The position numbers and the translations under genes were made by a program. Source: Chitinophaga varians (GTDB taxonomy: Bacteria > Bacteroidota > Bacteroidia > Chitinophagales > Chitinophagaceae). From it: DNA of 64,000 nucleotides. Shown piece by piece: positions 1-9,217 of the stretch. Location: the NCBI RefSeq assembly GCF_012641275.1, contig NZ_JABAIA010000001.1, positions 1,612,001-1,676,000 of the forward strand, in the 5' to 3' direction. The notes under the pieces were generated by a model. That model was not told where the DNA came from. It saw only the letters and a program-made list of their open reading frames with translations, and ran no database searches. Positions within the stretch are counted from its first letter, which is position 1. Each line of letters opens with the position of its first letter.

Positions 1-860
1 CGGAAGCCGAGGTGATATTTCACGTCGCCACTGCCCATGGTCATGTCCGGAACGGCCAGGCCTTCAAACTCGTTGAAGATCTGCTCGTAGGTCTTACCCA
101 GGATATTGGCCAGTACGTTCAAACGGCCACGGTGTGCCATACCGATCACGGATTCTTTTACGCCGTATTCAGCAGCCACGTTGATCATCGCGTCCAGTGC
201 CGGAATAGTGGATTCACCACCTTCCAGGCCAAAACGTTTCTGACCAATATATTTGGTATGCAGGAATTTTTCAAAAATAACGCCCTGGTTCAGTTTCTGC
301 AACACCCGGCGGCGTTGCTCCAGAGACAGCGGTTGTGTCATAATGGCCTCAAACTCTTTTTCCAGCCATTTGGATTTGTCGCGGTCATTGATATAGGTAT
401 ACTGAATACCAACAGAGCCTGCGTAAATCTTTTTCATATGCGCCACAATCTCTTCCAGTGTGGCGTCTTTCAGTCCAACCACGATACCTGCATAGAACCG
501 GGTTTTGAGATCAGCATCTCCCAGTCCATAGCTGGCCAGATCGAGATTGGCCCTTCTGTCTTTTCTTTCGCGGATAGGGTTGGTTTTAGCAATGAGATGG
601 CCCTTTTTGCGGTATGCCTGGATAAGGCGGTATACGCCCAGTTCCTTGGCCTGTTGATCACCACTCACCGGCACGGAGCCGCCGCCTGCTGCCGGAGCCG
701 CACCTGACGCTTTACCATTTGCGTTGGAAACCGCAAAATCAAATCCTTCAAAAAATTTCACCCAATCAGGGTCTACAGAATTGGGATCTTTGAGGAAATC
801 CTGGTATAACGATTCAATGTAAGCAGGATGTGAGTTAGTGACAAATGAGAAGTCCTTCAT
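1..860 (-). CDS. sucA: 2-oxoglutarate dehydrogenase E1 component, N-terminal part (cut by window edge)
   Basis: Thiamine-diphosphate-dependent E1 subunit of the 2-oxoglutarate dehydrogenase complex (TCA cycle), which decarboxylates 2-oxoglutarate. The first 286 residues are visible. They open with the E1-typical segment MKDFSFVTNSHPAYIESLYQ, then a Gly/Ala/Pro-rich linker near residues 50-65, the small helical region with KKGHLIAKTNP, and the start of the ThDP fold with GMAHRGRLNVLANILGK and GSGDVKYHLGF at the very edge. The start is the ATG at 858-860; the 3' part of the gene lies to the left of the window. Identity rests on this chain of family motifs. I saw no clear -7/-33 promoter upstream. 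Confidence 0.95.
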   Translation of the reverse strand, partial: MKDFSFVTNSHPAYIESLYQDFLKDPNSVDPDWVKFFEGFDFAVSNANGKASGAAPAAGGGSVPVSGDQQAKELGVYRLIQAYRKKGHLIAKTNPIRERKDRRANLDLASYGLGDADLKTRFYAGIVVGLKDATLEEIVAHMKKIYAGSVGIQYTYINDRDKSKWLEKEFEAIMTQPLSLEQRRRVLQKLNQGVIFEKFLHTKYIGQKRFGLEGGESTIPALDAMINVAAEYGVKESVIGMAHRGRLNVLANILGKTYEQIFNEFEGLAVPDMTMGSGDVKYHLGF

Positions 861-1056
861 TTACAACGAGTTTTGCTGATCTTCAGTTCAAATACTTTTC
901 TGTTGGTGCCCGATATATTAATATATGGGATTGCAAATATCGCACGTTTTTTAATACAGAGGATGGAAAAAATGAGAAAATATCATATGATTTAGGTTGA
1001 TTGTAAATATGGTTTAATGCCTAACTTTGATCGCCGGACGGAAAACTTGTTTTTTG

Positions 1057-1088
1057 TTTGTTTGGTATTTGGAATATCCTTACCTTTG
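1057..1088 (+). promoter_or_regulatory. Promoter of rpsT
   Basis: Perfect Bacteroidota consensus: -33 TTTG at 1057-1060, a 20-bp spacer, and -7 TACCTTTG at 1081-1088. Transcription would start near 1095, about 20 bases before the rpsT ATG. A second weaker candidate lies upstream, with -7 TAACTTTG at 1022-1029 and ATTG at 1000-1003 (18-bp spacer). Confidence 0.75.
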
Positions 1089-1113
1089 CCGTCCGAAACT
1101 TGAAATTTGAAAA

Positions 1114-1368
1114 ATGGCAAATCATAAAGCAACGAAAAAAGACGTACGTCAAAGCAGAAAGCGTAATGAGCGTAACCGTTACTACGGTAAAACTACTCGT
1201 AATGCCATCCGTGACCTGAAGGCGATAACTGACAAAGCGCAAGCTGAGAAAGAATTATCTGATGTGGCATCTATGATTGACAAGCTGGCTAAACGTAACG
1301 TTATCCACAAAAACAAAGCTGCAAATCTGAAAAGCAAGCTCGCTAAGAAAATAGCTACCCTGGCTTAG
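1114..1368 (+). CDS. rpsT: 30S ribosomal protein S20
   Basis: Small basic protein of 84 residues that binds 16S rRNA in the 30S subunit. The start [20 protein letters not shown] and the internal segment with [13 protein letters not shown] and [19 protein letters not shown] are characteristic of the S20 family, and the length is normal. It is monocistronic: its own consensus promoter lies upstream and an intrinsic terminator follows the stop. Confidence 0.97.
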   Translation: MANHKATKKDVRQSRKRNERNRYYGKTTRNAIRDLKAITDKAQAEKELSDVASMIDKLAKRNVIHKNKAANLKSKLAKKIATLA

Positions 1369-1393
1369 TCCTTTTCAGTAACAAATATTTACA

Positions 1394-1428
1394 GCTCTTC
1401 CTTACCAAAGGAAGGGCTTTTTGTTTTT
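1394..1428 (+). terminator. Intrinsic terminator of rpsT
   Basis: GCTCTTCCTT (1394-1403) pairs with AAGGAAGGGC (1408-1417, one G-T pair) across a 4-base loop, and is followed by a T-rich run to 1428. It begins 25 bases after the rpsT stop. Confidence 0.85.
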
Positions 1429-1457
1429 CCTATCGCCTTCATATATATTTTCTTCTT

Positions 1458-3188
1458 ATGAGAAAGCTATTCACTATCATAGTGCTTATGCTGGCATGCA
1501 CCACTACCCAGGCCCAGCAGTTTATTACCCGCTATGAAAAAACAGACGGTCGCGAAACAGCCACCTATCCCGAAGTGATCCAATATTACCGGCAACTGAC
1601 CACCCGCTATCCGCAACTGCTGAAAATGATCACCGTCGGCGCCACAGACGCCGGATTCCCCCTGCACCTGGTCATCTGCTCCCCTACGAAAGATTTTGAC
1701 TTTAACAGTCTCCACCGTAAGAATAAACGGGTATTGCTGATCAACAACGGTATACATCCCGGCGAACCCGACGGCATAGACGCCTCCATGATGCTCCTCC
1801 GCGATATCGCTCAGGGTAAAACCAAACTGCCGGACAACATCGTCCTCGCAGTCATCCCGGTGTATAATATCGGTGGCGCGCTCAACCGTTCGCCCAATTA
1901 CCGGGTCGATCAAAACGGTCCCGACGCCTTCGGCTCCCGCGGAAATGCCCAAAATCTCGACTTAAACCGCGATTTCATTAAAACTGACTCCAAAAACGCC
2001 CGGACATTCCAGGAAATATACCACCTCACCGACCCTGACGTGTTCATTGATAACCACGTTAGCAACGGTGCCGATTATCAACATATCATCACCCTCCTCT
2101 CAACCCAGTACAATAAACTGGGCGGTCCTATGGGTGAATTTATGCACAACGCCTTTGAACCAGGCCTGTATAAACTGATGAAAACAAAAGGGTACGACCT
2201 CGTTCCCTACGTGAACCACTTCGACGAAACACCGGACAGCGGCTGGGTCGAATTCTCCGACCTCCCCCGCTACTCCTCCGGTTATACCACCCTCTTCCAT
2301 ACTTTCGGATTTGTGCCGGAAACACATATGCTCAAACCTTATCCACAGCGCGTAAAAGCTACCTACGCCCTGATGGAATCCTTTATACAGTTCACCAGCG
2401 AGAACAGCGCCACCATCAAACAACTGCGCGACCAGACCAAACAAAGCGTTGTTACACAAAAGAGCTTTCCCCTGTCGTGGAAGTTTGATATGAACAAATA
2501 CAGTCTCATCACCTTTAAAGGTTTTGCTTCCGGTCACAAGCCCAGCGCTATCTCCGGCCTGCCACGCCTCTACTACGATCGCAGCAAACCTTATGAAAAG
2601 CAGATAAAATTCTATAACTACGCCAACGCGGAAAACTATGTGGACAAACCACGGGCATATATCATTCCCCAGGGCTGGTGGGCCGTTATCGATCAGCTGA
2701 AAAACAACCACGTACAAATGCACCGGCTGCCCAAAGACACCACCATCTACGTGGAGGTGTACCATATCAGCGATTTCAAAACATACCCAAAACCATTTGA
2801 GAAACACTATCTCCATACAGACATAAAAGCCACCAGCACCAAAGACTCTATTCACTTCCGCAGCGGTGACTACTATATTCCCATGGACCAAACGGCTAAC
2901 CGCTTCCTCATGGAAACACTGGAGCCCACCGGCGGCGACTCTTTCTTCGCCTGGAATTTCTTTGACGCTATCCTCGGCCAGAAAGAAGGTTATTCCCCTT
3001 ACGTCTTTGAAGATACCGCCGCTGAATACCTGAAGACCCATCCGGAACTACAAACGTTACTGGACAAGAAAAAGGCGATCGACACCGCTTTGGCCAACAG
3101 CGCCAGCGCACAACTGAATTTCATCTACAAAAACTCACCATACGCAGAACCGGAATACATGCGGTATCCGGTGTACAGGGTGTTGTAG
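1458..3188 (+). CDS. Secreted M14-family zinc carboxypeptidase
   Basis: 576 residues. A Sec signal peptide is visible (MRKLFTIIVLMLACTTTQAQ), so the enzyme is exported. The M14 zinc site is readable: H100 and E103 in GIHPGEPDG, and H200 in DNHVSNG. The Asn-Arg substrate-binding motif appears in NLDLNRDF, and a likely catalytic Glu lies in GFVPETHM. The family removes C-terminal residues from peptides or acts on cell-wall peptides; which of these applies cannot be told here. The C-terminal third (after about residue 330) is a beta-rich region common in Bacteroidota M14 members. It stands alone between two terminators. Confidence 0.88.
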   Translation: MRKLFTIIVLMLACTTTQAQQFITRYEKTDGRETATYPEVIQYYRQLTTRYPQLLKMITVGATDAGFPLHLVICSPTKDFDFNSLHRKNKRVLLINNGIHPGEPDGIDASMMLLRDIAQGKTKLPDNIVLAVIPVYNIGGALNRSPNYRVDQNGPDAFGSRGNAQNLDLNRDFIKTDSKNARTFQEIYHLTDPDVFIDNHVSNGADYQHIITLLSTQYNKLGGPMGEFMHNAFEPGLYKLMKTKGYDLVPYVNHFDETPDSGWVEFSDLPRYSSGYTTLFHTFGFVPETHMLKPYPQRVKATYALMESFIQFTSENSATIKQLRDQTKQSVVTQKSFPLSWKFDMNKYSLITFKGFASGHKPSAISGLPRLYYDRSKPYEKQIKFYNYANAENYVDKPRAYIIPQGWWAVIDQLKNNHVQMHRLPKDTTIYVEVYHISDFKTYPKPFEKHYLHTDIKATSTKDSIHFRSGDYYIPMDQTANRFLMETLEPTGGDSFFAWNFFDAILGQKEGYSPYVFEDTAAEYLKTHPELQTLLDKKKAIDTALANSASAQLNFIYKNSPYAEPEYMRYPVYRVL

Positions 3189-3205
3189 CGGATATAAAAT
3201 TTGCC

Positions 3206-3249
3206 AAAAAGAAAGGAGACGCGATAATATCGGGTCTCCTTTTCTTTTT
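3206..3249 (+). terminator. Intrinsic terminator after M14 peptidase
   Basis: AAAAAGAAAGGAGAC (3206-3220) pairs with GTCTCC and the T-rich tract at 3234-3249 across an AT-rich loop. It begins 18 bases after the stop, and the T-run overlaps the stem. Confidence 0.8.
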
Positions 3250-3359
3250 AACAAAAGATGTAAATGGAAATAGTACTTATTGTTGCTTACTCCGTTTAAA
3301 GCTTGATATTATTAACCAATACCAACCAGGTTGTTACCCCACTTTAAAATTATTTCAAT

Positions 3360-4505
3360 ATGAAATTCAAACAATTGTTAACCTCTATTCAGACGACACA
3401 CAGCCACTTTCAAGAAACAGCAGCGAAGGCTGTTAACCGTGCGCTCACTACTCGTAACTGGATTATTGGATATTATCTTGTTGAATACGAACAAAAAGGG
3501 GAAGACAGAGCGAAATACGGCGAGCGGTTACTTACAGAAATCGCCCAAAAGTTGTCTGATTTAAAACTTTCAGTAACTGCTTTAAAGTTATGCCGGCAGT
3601 TTTATTTGTATTACCCTCAAATGTTGGAAATAGCTAGAGATGAATTAGGAAAAAATAACATGCAAATTGGTCAGACAGTGTCTGACCAATTCCAACAAAT
3701 TGACAGTCAATCAAATGAAATAAAAACAAATACAAATAAAACCAACTACATATTATTAGCACATCTGCAACTGCCCATAGAAAAGCTTATTAATAATTTA
3801 TCATTTTCACATATTGTTACACTATTAATTCTAGACAATCCATTAAAACGCGTATTCTATGAACATGAGTGTATCAAGGGCAATTGGGGCGTAAGGGAAT
3901 TAAAAAGACAAATCAATTCCTTCTATTTTGAACGAATGGGACTAAGCGACGATCCTGAAAAACTATCACGCATTATTCAGCAAAAAACCACACAAACCAT
4001 TACACCTGCCGACTTTATCAAGAACGAATACTCCTTTGAATTCCTTGGTATCGCTGACAGACTGGCCGTTGGGGAAACGGCGCTTCAACAAAGGCTACTC
4101 GATCATCTGCAGGAATTTCTGATGGAAATGGGTCATGGCTTCTGTTTGGAAGGACGACAAAAGAAGATATTAATTGGAAGGGAATATTTTTTCATAGACC
4201 TCCTTTTCTACCATCGTATACTAAAATGCCATATTCTGGTTGAGCTAAAACTGGATACCTTCAGACACGCCGACGTAGGCCAGCTAAACACTTATATTCA
4301 GTATTACAAAGCGGAAATGATGCAACCGGGAGATAACCCTCCCATAGGTATTCTTTTGGTAGCAGACAAAGATGCTGCCCTGGTAAAATATGCGACTGCC
4401 GGATTAGACATCGATTTGTTTGTCTCCAAATACAGTATCGAACTACCTACGCAGGAACGCCTCGAAAAATTTATTGCGGATGAATTGAGAAGATATGACG
4501 ATTAA
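3360..4505 (+). CDS. DUF1016/YhcG-family PD-(D/E)XK nuclease
   Basis: 381 residues. The N-terminal YhcG_N-like helical domain (about 1-110) contains the family pattern TRNWIIGYYLVEYEQ, YGERLLTEIAQKL and LKLCRQFYLYYP. The C-terminal nuclease domain (about 220-370) has the PD-(D/E)XK core FFIDLLFYHR then HILVELKLD, giving D and ExK, followed by GQLNTYIQYY. The family is found near restriction systems and in mobile DNA; its cellular role is unsettled. No restriction-modification partner is adjacent. The gene is visibly more AT-rich than its neighbours, which suggests acquisition. The linker between the two domains is Asn/Gln/Thr-rich and contains a 27-bp palindrome. Its last 4 bases overlap the end of the convergent pigment gene. 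Confidence 0.85.
   Translation: MKFKQLLTSIQTTHSHFQETAAKAVNRALTTRNWIIGYYLVEYEQKGEDRAKYGERLLTEIAQKLSDLKLSVTALKLCRQFYLYYPQMLEIARDELGKNNMQIGQTVSDQFQQIDSQSNEIKTNTNKTNYILLAHLQLPIEKLINNLSFSHIVTLLILDNPLKRVFYEHECIKGNWGVRELKRQINSFYFERMGLSDDPEKLSRIIQQKTTQTITPADFIKNEYSFEFLGIADRLAVGETALQQRLLDHLQEFLMEMGHGFCLEGRQKKILIGREYFFIDLLFYHRILKCHILVELKLDTFRHADVGQLNTYIQYYKAEMMQPGDNPPIGILLVADKDAALVKYATAGLDIDLFVSKYSIELPTQERLEKFIADELRRYDD
3665..3691. repeat. 27-bp perfect palindrome inside the DUF1016 gene
   Basis: Arms AATTGGTCAGACA (3665-3677) and TGTCTGACCAATT (3679-3691) are exactly complementary around a single base. It is translated in frame as QIGQTVSDQF, within the low-complexity linker between the two protein domains. 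Confidence 0.8.
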
Positions 4506-5545
4506 ACCCGCTCCAGCACAATCGCCGTATGCTGCTCCCCATAAAAATGGTTATAGAGTAACACCCTGTTTACTACAGCGGGCAGTTCCTTCACCATAGG
4601 GAACCACTGTGCGGGGACCCGTTGTGTATGCAATATCTGTGCGGCCAGCCACATGCCAAAAGCACCGGCTGTGTCATGTTCGCCACAAAGATGTTTGAAA
4701 GAGAGTTGAGGCACGCCGGGAAACAGGGCATCTGCCTGCTGATAGAAATGTTCATAACGGCTGTCGCCATTACGACCGGTCAATACCAGGTCAATGCCGT
4801 CTTTGAACTCCGTCAAACCGGCAGCTACCTTAGCGGCCGTGGGTTTGTACAGCATCTTGAAGCCGGTTACGGCAGCTTTGCTGTCTGGAGTAGGCGTTCC
4901 CGTTAGTACGAAGAAAGTAGCGCCTTCTCCGCCGATGCTGCCGGGCGACAGCTGATCGTAAAGCCGGCGGCTGTCTGTAGGCGCCGATTTCCAGAAACCG
5001 ATACGGCTTTTGATGTAGAAATGCTCGGCGGTCATTTCCTCCAAAGCGCCGGTGAGGGTATTGGGAGCACCTTCTGCCAGCAGCATCATGCTGTCAAGCA
5101 GCGCGTTTTCAAAAGAAAAGCCACGGTGCACAAAAGTATTGTTGTAAGCGGTCCCCTTTACCTGAAGGGCAATGAGACCATTAACAGAATTATACGTTGA
5201 TTGAATGAAGGGAGTGGGGTTCAGTGCAGTTTCCTTGTACTGCTCTATCTCCCGGATGAATTTTTCAGTATCCTGGAGACTCCCTTTGCCTGTGCCGGTC
5301 ACAATAGGACCGATAGCTTCCACGCCACTGTCACGGATGCTTTGCAGCGCGGTGGTCAATCCCATTTTCAGCAGCCGGGTCATGCGGCGCAGGCTGTTGG
5401 CCGGAATAAACGGCTTGTAGTCAGGCTCCATACAGGTAAGCAGGTTACTGTCCGTATGCACCAGCGGCGCAGAAAAAATATCCCCCTCAAAAGTAGCTTG
5501 CGGGGAAATAGCCGCCATTCCTTGTATGTAACACTTAACCTTCAT
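4502..5545 (-). CDS. Degenerate beta-ketoacyl synthase (chain-length-factor-like partner)
   Basis: 347 residues, shorter than a normal 400-residue ketosynthase. The thiolase-like fold is recognisable (IVTGTGKGSLQDTEKFI, NSVNGLIALQVKG, CGEHDTAGAFGMWLA), but the active-site Cys region reads VHRGFSFENAL, so the nucleophile is missing, and no HGTxT motif is present. Such partners pair with an active ketosynthase in aryl polyene and type II polyketide systems. It overlaps the preceding ketosynthase gene by 11 bases, as expected for a co-translated heterodimer. Inference: it forms a KS-CLF pair with the 5535-6749 product in aryl-polyene chain building. It is the last gene of the pigment operon. Confidence 0.8.
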   Translation of the reverse strand: MKVKCYIQGMAAISPQATFEGDIFSAPLVHTDSNLLTCMEPDYKPFIPANSLRRMTRLLKMGLTTALQSIRDSGVEAIGPIVTGTGKGSLQDTEKFIREIEQYKETALNPTPFIQSTYNSVNGLIALQVKGTAYNNTFVHRGFSFENALLDSMMLLAEGAPNTLTGALEEMTAEHFYIKSRIGFWKSAPTDSRRLYDQLSPGSIGGEGATFFVLTGTPTPDSKAAVTGFKMLYKPTAAKVAAGLTEFKDGIDLVLTGRNGDSRYEHFYQQADALFPGVPQLSFKHLCGEHDTAGAFGMWLAAQILHTQRVPAQWFPMVKELPAVVNRVLLYNHFYGEQHTAIVLERV

Positions 5546-6749
5546 ATTTGCTGATCACCAGGGAGGCGTTGTTACCCCCGAAGCCGAATGAGTTTGAAAT
5601 AACATTGTTCACGGAAACGCCTTCCATCAATTCCGTTACCGGAGCGATGTTCAGCTCTTCCATTTTTTCCTTGAAATTGAGATTGGGGAATATCAATCCC
5701 TGTTGAATGGCCAATACAGCGTAGATGGCCTCTATGGCGCCGGCAGCGGCCAACGTATGCCCGGTGAAAGGTTTCGTGGAACTGAACAGTGGAACATTGT
5801 TACCAAACAAGCGTTCCAGCGCTTTTCCTTCAGACACGTCATTGTTGAGCGTAGCGGTGCCATGCACATTGATATAGTCCACTTCTTCCAGTGTTCGGCC
5901 ACTCATGGCCAGTGCAGCTTTCATGGCTTCATAGGCGCCGTCGCCGTCCGGCGAAGGGGACGTAGGATGGAATGCTTCGTTGGCATTACAATACCCGGTA
6001 AACTCTGCCAGTATGCGGCTGTTGTTGGCCCTGGCAAATGACTCGCTTTCCAGTACAAGATAAGCGGCGCCTTCACCCAGGTTCAAACCGGTACGCTGCT
6101 GGTCAAACGGCCGGCAGAATTGTTTGTCCACATTCTTCAGGGAGTTGAAACCATTCAGGGTAAAGCGGGTCAGCGCTTCTGTGCCGCCGCAGACCATCCG
6201 GGGCAGAAATCCCTGTTTGATCATACGGGCGCCAAACATCAGCGCATTGGCCGATGAAGAACAGGCTGTGCTGATAGTGGCGATATGCTCGCTGAATCCT
6301 ACGGTGTCGGCTATACGCTGTGTACAGTCCGCACAGTCAAGCGTATCGATATATTGCAGGAAAGTGCCGCTTTTGGCGGGATCAACAATATCAAAATAAA
6401 CCTTTTCGGTGTCACACATGCCGCCTACGGTGCTGGCGTTGATAAAGCCGGTAGGGGCTGTTTGTACGTCCGTAATACCGGCCTGCTGCAATGCTTCCCG
6501 CATCGCGGTAAGCCCCAGCAGGGTGGTACGCGTATATCCTTCGCGGGGAGTGATGCCGGCAAGGGCAGACAAAGCGTCATTAGGATGCTTCACCTCCGCT
6601 ACCGGCAACACTTCTTTGTATATGGTATCGATATAACTGGTATACCCCAAACCACTGCGTTGTTGCCGCAATTGATCCAGGTTTTCAGCCACGTTATCAC
6701 CTATGGCGGTGATCATTCCCATCCCTGTTATAAACACTCTTTCCGCCAT
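5535..6749 (-). CDS. Beta-ketoacyl-ACP synthase II type, flexirubin/aryl polyene locus
   Basis: 404 residues, full length for a FabF-type ketosynthase. The Cys-His-His active site is intact: C163 in STACSSSANAL, His in VHGTATLNND and His in TKPFTGHTLAAAG. It would perform decarboxylative Claisen condensations on ACP-bound chains. It lies 13 bases after the ACP gene and overlaps the degenerate ketosynthase gene by 11 bases, so the three are almost certainly translated together. The context (DarA, DarB, ABC exporter) points to synthesis of the aryl polyene or alkyl part of a flexirubin-type pigment rather than primary fatty acid synthesis. Confidence 0.88.
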   Translation of the reverse strand: MAERVFITGMGMITAIGDNVAENLDQLRQQRSGLGYTSYIDTIYKEVLPVAEVKHPNDALSALAGITPREGYTRTTLLGLTAMREALQQAGITDVQTAPTGFINASTVGGMCDTEKVYFDIVDPAKSGTFLQYIDTLDCADCTQRIADTVGFSEHIATISTACSSSANALMFGARMIKQGFLPRMVCGGTEALTRFTLNGFNSLKNVDKQFCRPFDQQRTGLNLGEGAAYLVLESESFARANNSRILAEFTGYCNANEAFHPTSPSPDGDGAYEAMKAALAMSGRTLEEVDYINVHGTATLNNDVSEGKALERLFGNNVPLFSSTKPFTGHTLAAAGAIEAIYAVLAIQQGLIFPNLNFKEKMEELNIAPVTELMEGVSVNNVISNSFGFGGNNASLVISKYEG

Positions 6750-6762
6750 GTCAGCTTCTTAC

Positions 6763-7020
6763 TTATGCCGGCTGTTTGGATTGAATAAAGTCGGCCATAG
6801 ACTGCACTGACTGCAGGATCTTACGCCCTTCGCGGGGATCTTCCACTTTGATATGATATTGTCTTTCCAGTAACACCATCAGCTCCAGGGAGTCAATGCT
6901 GTCCAGACCAAGCCCTTCACCAAATAAAGGGGCGTTGTCGTCAATATCTTCCGGTTTGGTATCCTGCAGATTTAAGGCTTCAATGATCTGCACTTTGAGT
7001 TTGCTTTTTAAATCTTCCAT
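6763..7020 (-). CDS. Acyl carrier protein of the pigment locus
   Basis: 85 residues with the phosphopantetheine attachment motif GLGLDSIDSLELM (Ser41). Helices typical of ACP follow. I chose the ATG at 7018-7020; an in-frame TTG two codons upstream is less likely. It carries growing acyl or aryl polyene chains for the adjacent ketosynthase pair, 13 bases downstream. It is preceded by about 90 bases after the ABC permease gene, so it may also have its own promoter, although I could not identify one. Confidence 0.92.
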   Translation of the reverse strand: MEDLKSKLKVQIIEALNLQDTKPEDIDDNAPLFGEGLGLDSIDSLELMVLLERQYHIKVEDPREGRKILQSVQSMADFIQSKQPA

Positions 7021-7112
7021 AATCAAGTTGTAGGTTTATCTCCGGCTGTACACGGAGATTCCCTTTGTGGGGAGTAAAAATACAGTTTTACTGTTGTTTA
7101 GAAAATAGTTTA

Positions 7113-8405
7113 TCAGTTCATTCTTCGTTTTTCGACAAATCCGGCCACGGCCAGCATCACCCCGCCTGTCAACACAAGACGCAGTACATTCTTCCACACA
7201 TATCCGATATCGCCGTTACGCAGGTAAATATCATTGATGGCGTCCAGCCCCCAGCTAAGCGGCGATAAACGGCCGATCATCTGCATATTGGCAGGCATTA
7301 CTTCCAGCGGTATCCAGATACCTCCAATGGCCGACAGGATCACGATGGAAATAGCGCCGAAGTTCAGGGCCTGATTAGGTGTTTTAAAAAGCGTGCCGAT
7401 CAGTATGCCATAAGCCGTGGCGGCCAGTCCTATGGCACCGGCTACCAGCAGCGTGGCGCCCTGGTCATGTCCCATCACCAGCCTCGGCAGGTCCAGCAAA
7501 GGCATGGCATAAATACCTACCAGCATCATCAGATAAAACTGTAACAGGCAGATTCCCACGAAAAACAACATCTTTCCCGCCAGGATCAACAGGTAAGAAC
7601 CGGGTATCAGCTTCATTCTCAACAGGCTGCCGTCTTCCCGCTCCCGGATCATATTACCGGCTATAGGGATAACGATAAAGAACATCGCAAAAATACTCCA
7701 GGCGGGCACGTTATGCTGTACGGAGTTGGACACTACGTCCAGCTGCCTGCTGTTGCCTGTGGCATGCTCCTTCAGCCCAACTGCCTGTAAACGGATAGGC
7801 AGCGTGTCATTGGGAACGGCCGTGGTGTCTTTGCGGCGCAACTGTTGCTGTATACGGTTCAGCAGCATATCTGTTTCCACCTGCGTCAGGAAATTGTCCA
7901 ACGCCTGGTGAATAGCCCCTTTAAAAGCCTTTTTGGCTGCCGGATCAAAATAGATGACCACATTCAGGGAGTCAGCGCCCTTTTTTACCGGTAAAGACAC
8001 GCTCATGCCCATCCGTTGTGTGATATCATTCACGATCCTGTTTGCATTGCTTACGATCGCCGCTGTGGAACCTGCCGGCACAATGATGCTGATTTTATAA
8101 CGGCCGTTATTGACCAGCTCACGGGCCTGCTGCTCGGTAACGGGATGCCCGTCCAGCGTATCGATAATATTGAACTGCCCACCGGATGCCAACCCTTCCC
8201 GGATATATTTGCCCAAACGCCCATGGTCGTTGTCTACGGTCAATATATCAAACTTCACGTCCTGGTAGTCCTTAAAAGGCGCGTCCTGTATCAGGGCCAT
8301 CACGGTGATGAGTACCACCGGCATCACAAACAGCAGCGTAAGCCCCGTTTTGTCGCGCAACAGCAGCTGCCATTCTTTTCTTATGGTAGCCAGTAATCTA
8401 AGCAT
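7113..8405 (-). CDS. ABC-2 type transporter permease of the pigment locus
   Basis: 430 residues. There is one membrane segment near the N-terminus (LTLLFVMPVVLITVMALI), a long extracytoplasmic region of about 190 residues, then five or six membrane segments in the C-terminal half, the usual ABC-2 exporter permease topology. The segment IREREDGSLLRMKLIPGS is the family's conserved cytoplasmic motif. It follows its ATPase gene by 17 bases. Inference: it exports or flips the flexirubin-type lipid or its precursor toward the outer membrane, where these pigments are found. Confidence 0.88.
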   Translation of the reverse strand: MLRLLATIRKEWQLLLRDKTGLTLLFVMPVVLITVMALIQDAPFKDYQDVKFDILTVDNDHGRLGKYIREGLASGGQFNIIDTLDGHPVTEQQARELVNNGRYKISIIVPAGSTAAIVSNANRIVNDITQRMGMSVSLPVKKGADSLNVVIYFDPAAKKAFKGAIHQALDNFLTQVETDMLLNRIQQQLRRKDTTAVPNDTLPIRLQAVGLKEHATGNSRQLDVVSNSVQHNVPAWSIFAMFFIVIPIAGNMIREREDGSLLRMKLIPGSYLLILAGKMLFFVGICLLQFYLMMLVGIYAMPLLDLPRLVMGHDQGATLLVAGAIGLAATAYGILIGTLFKTPNQALNFGAISIVILSAIGGIWIPLEVMPANMQMIGRLSPLSWGLDAINDIYLRNGDIGYVWKNVLRLVLTGGVMLAVAGFVEKRRMN

Positions 8406-8422
8406 AGCTTTCTTTCATTTTG

Positions 8423-9169
8423 TTAGTCCCGCAACGCATGCCCGGTATAATGTAAAAAAACATCTTCCAGGTTGCGGCACTCCGGCAGTTCATCGATCAG
8501 CGACTGGGGCCGGCCCTGCAGTATCATTTTACCTTCGTCCATGATGGCCACCTCATCACAAAGTGATTGCGCTTCTTCCAGCAGGTGGGAGGTATACAGG
8601 ATACTGGCGCCCTGTTCGTTGTAGCTGCGCAGGAATTGCAGGATCATGCTGCGTGACTGTACGTCCACCCCTGCGGTGGGCTCATCCAGGACCAGCAAAT
8701 CGGGGTTATGCAGGATAGCGGCGATAATGTTCGCACGGCGTTTCATGCCCCCTGAATATTTATGAATTTCTTTGTGTGCGCTTTTTTCCAGGCCAAATAC
8801 TTCGAGATAATGCATCACCTTTTCATGCAGTGATTTGCCTTTCAGTCCGTACAGGTTACCGAAATACGTCAGGTTTTCCACAGCCGACAGCTGCGGGTAC
8901 AGCGCTATCTGTTGCGGTACAATGCCTATGATTTTTTTGATCTGTTCCCTGTGGGCGGCGTTCTGCGGCAGGCCATGTATCATCACCTCTCCGCTGTCTG
9001 CCTGCACAAGGCCGCACAGAATAGAGATCGTGGTCGTTTTACCGGCGCCGTTAGGGCCCAGCAGCCCTCCTATTTTCCCTTCCGGAAAGGCAAACGTCAA
9101 CCCTTTAAGCGTGGCTTCCGCCGCGCTTTTGTAGGTTTTGCGCAATTCCTTTACTGCTATACTTGCCAT
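8423..9169 (-). CDS. ABC transporter ATP-binding protein of the pigment locus
   Basis: 248 residues with Walker A GLLGPNGAGKTTT, Q-loop near GIVPQQIALYP, signature YSGGMKRR, Walker B LLVLDEPTAGVD and the switch His in YTSHLLEE. This is the ABC-A/DrrA-like subclass that pairs with ABC-2 permeases. The start is the ATG at 9167-9169; a GTG two codons upstream is also open. It lies between the BtrH-like gene and the permease gene in the minus-strand pigment operon. Confidence 0.92.
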   Translation of the reverse strand: MASIAVKELRKTYKSAAEATLKGLTFAFPEGKIGGLLGPNGAGKTTTISILCGLVQADSGEVMIHGLPQNAAHREQIKKIIGIVPQQIALYPQLSAVENLTYFGNLYGLKGKSLHEKVMHYLEVFGLEKSAHKEIHKYSGGMKRRANIIAAILHNPDLLVLDEPTAGVDVQSRSMILQFLRSYNEQGASILYTSHLLEEAQSLCDEVAIMDEGKMILQGRPQSLIDELPECRNLEDVFLHYTGHALRD

Positions 9170-9217
9170 ATCCACCGGGTTATTGAAAGATGGAAAGTTA
9201 CTTCCATCAGCACATTG

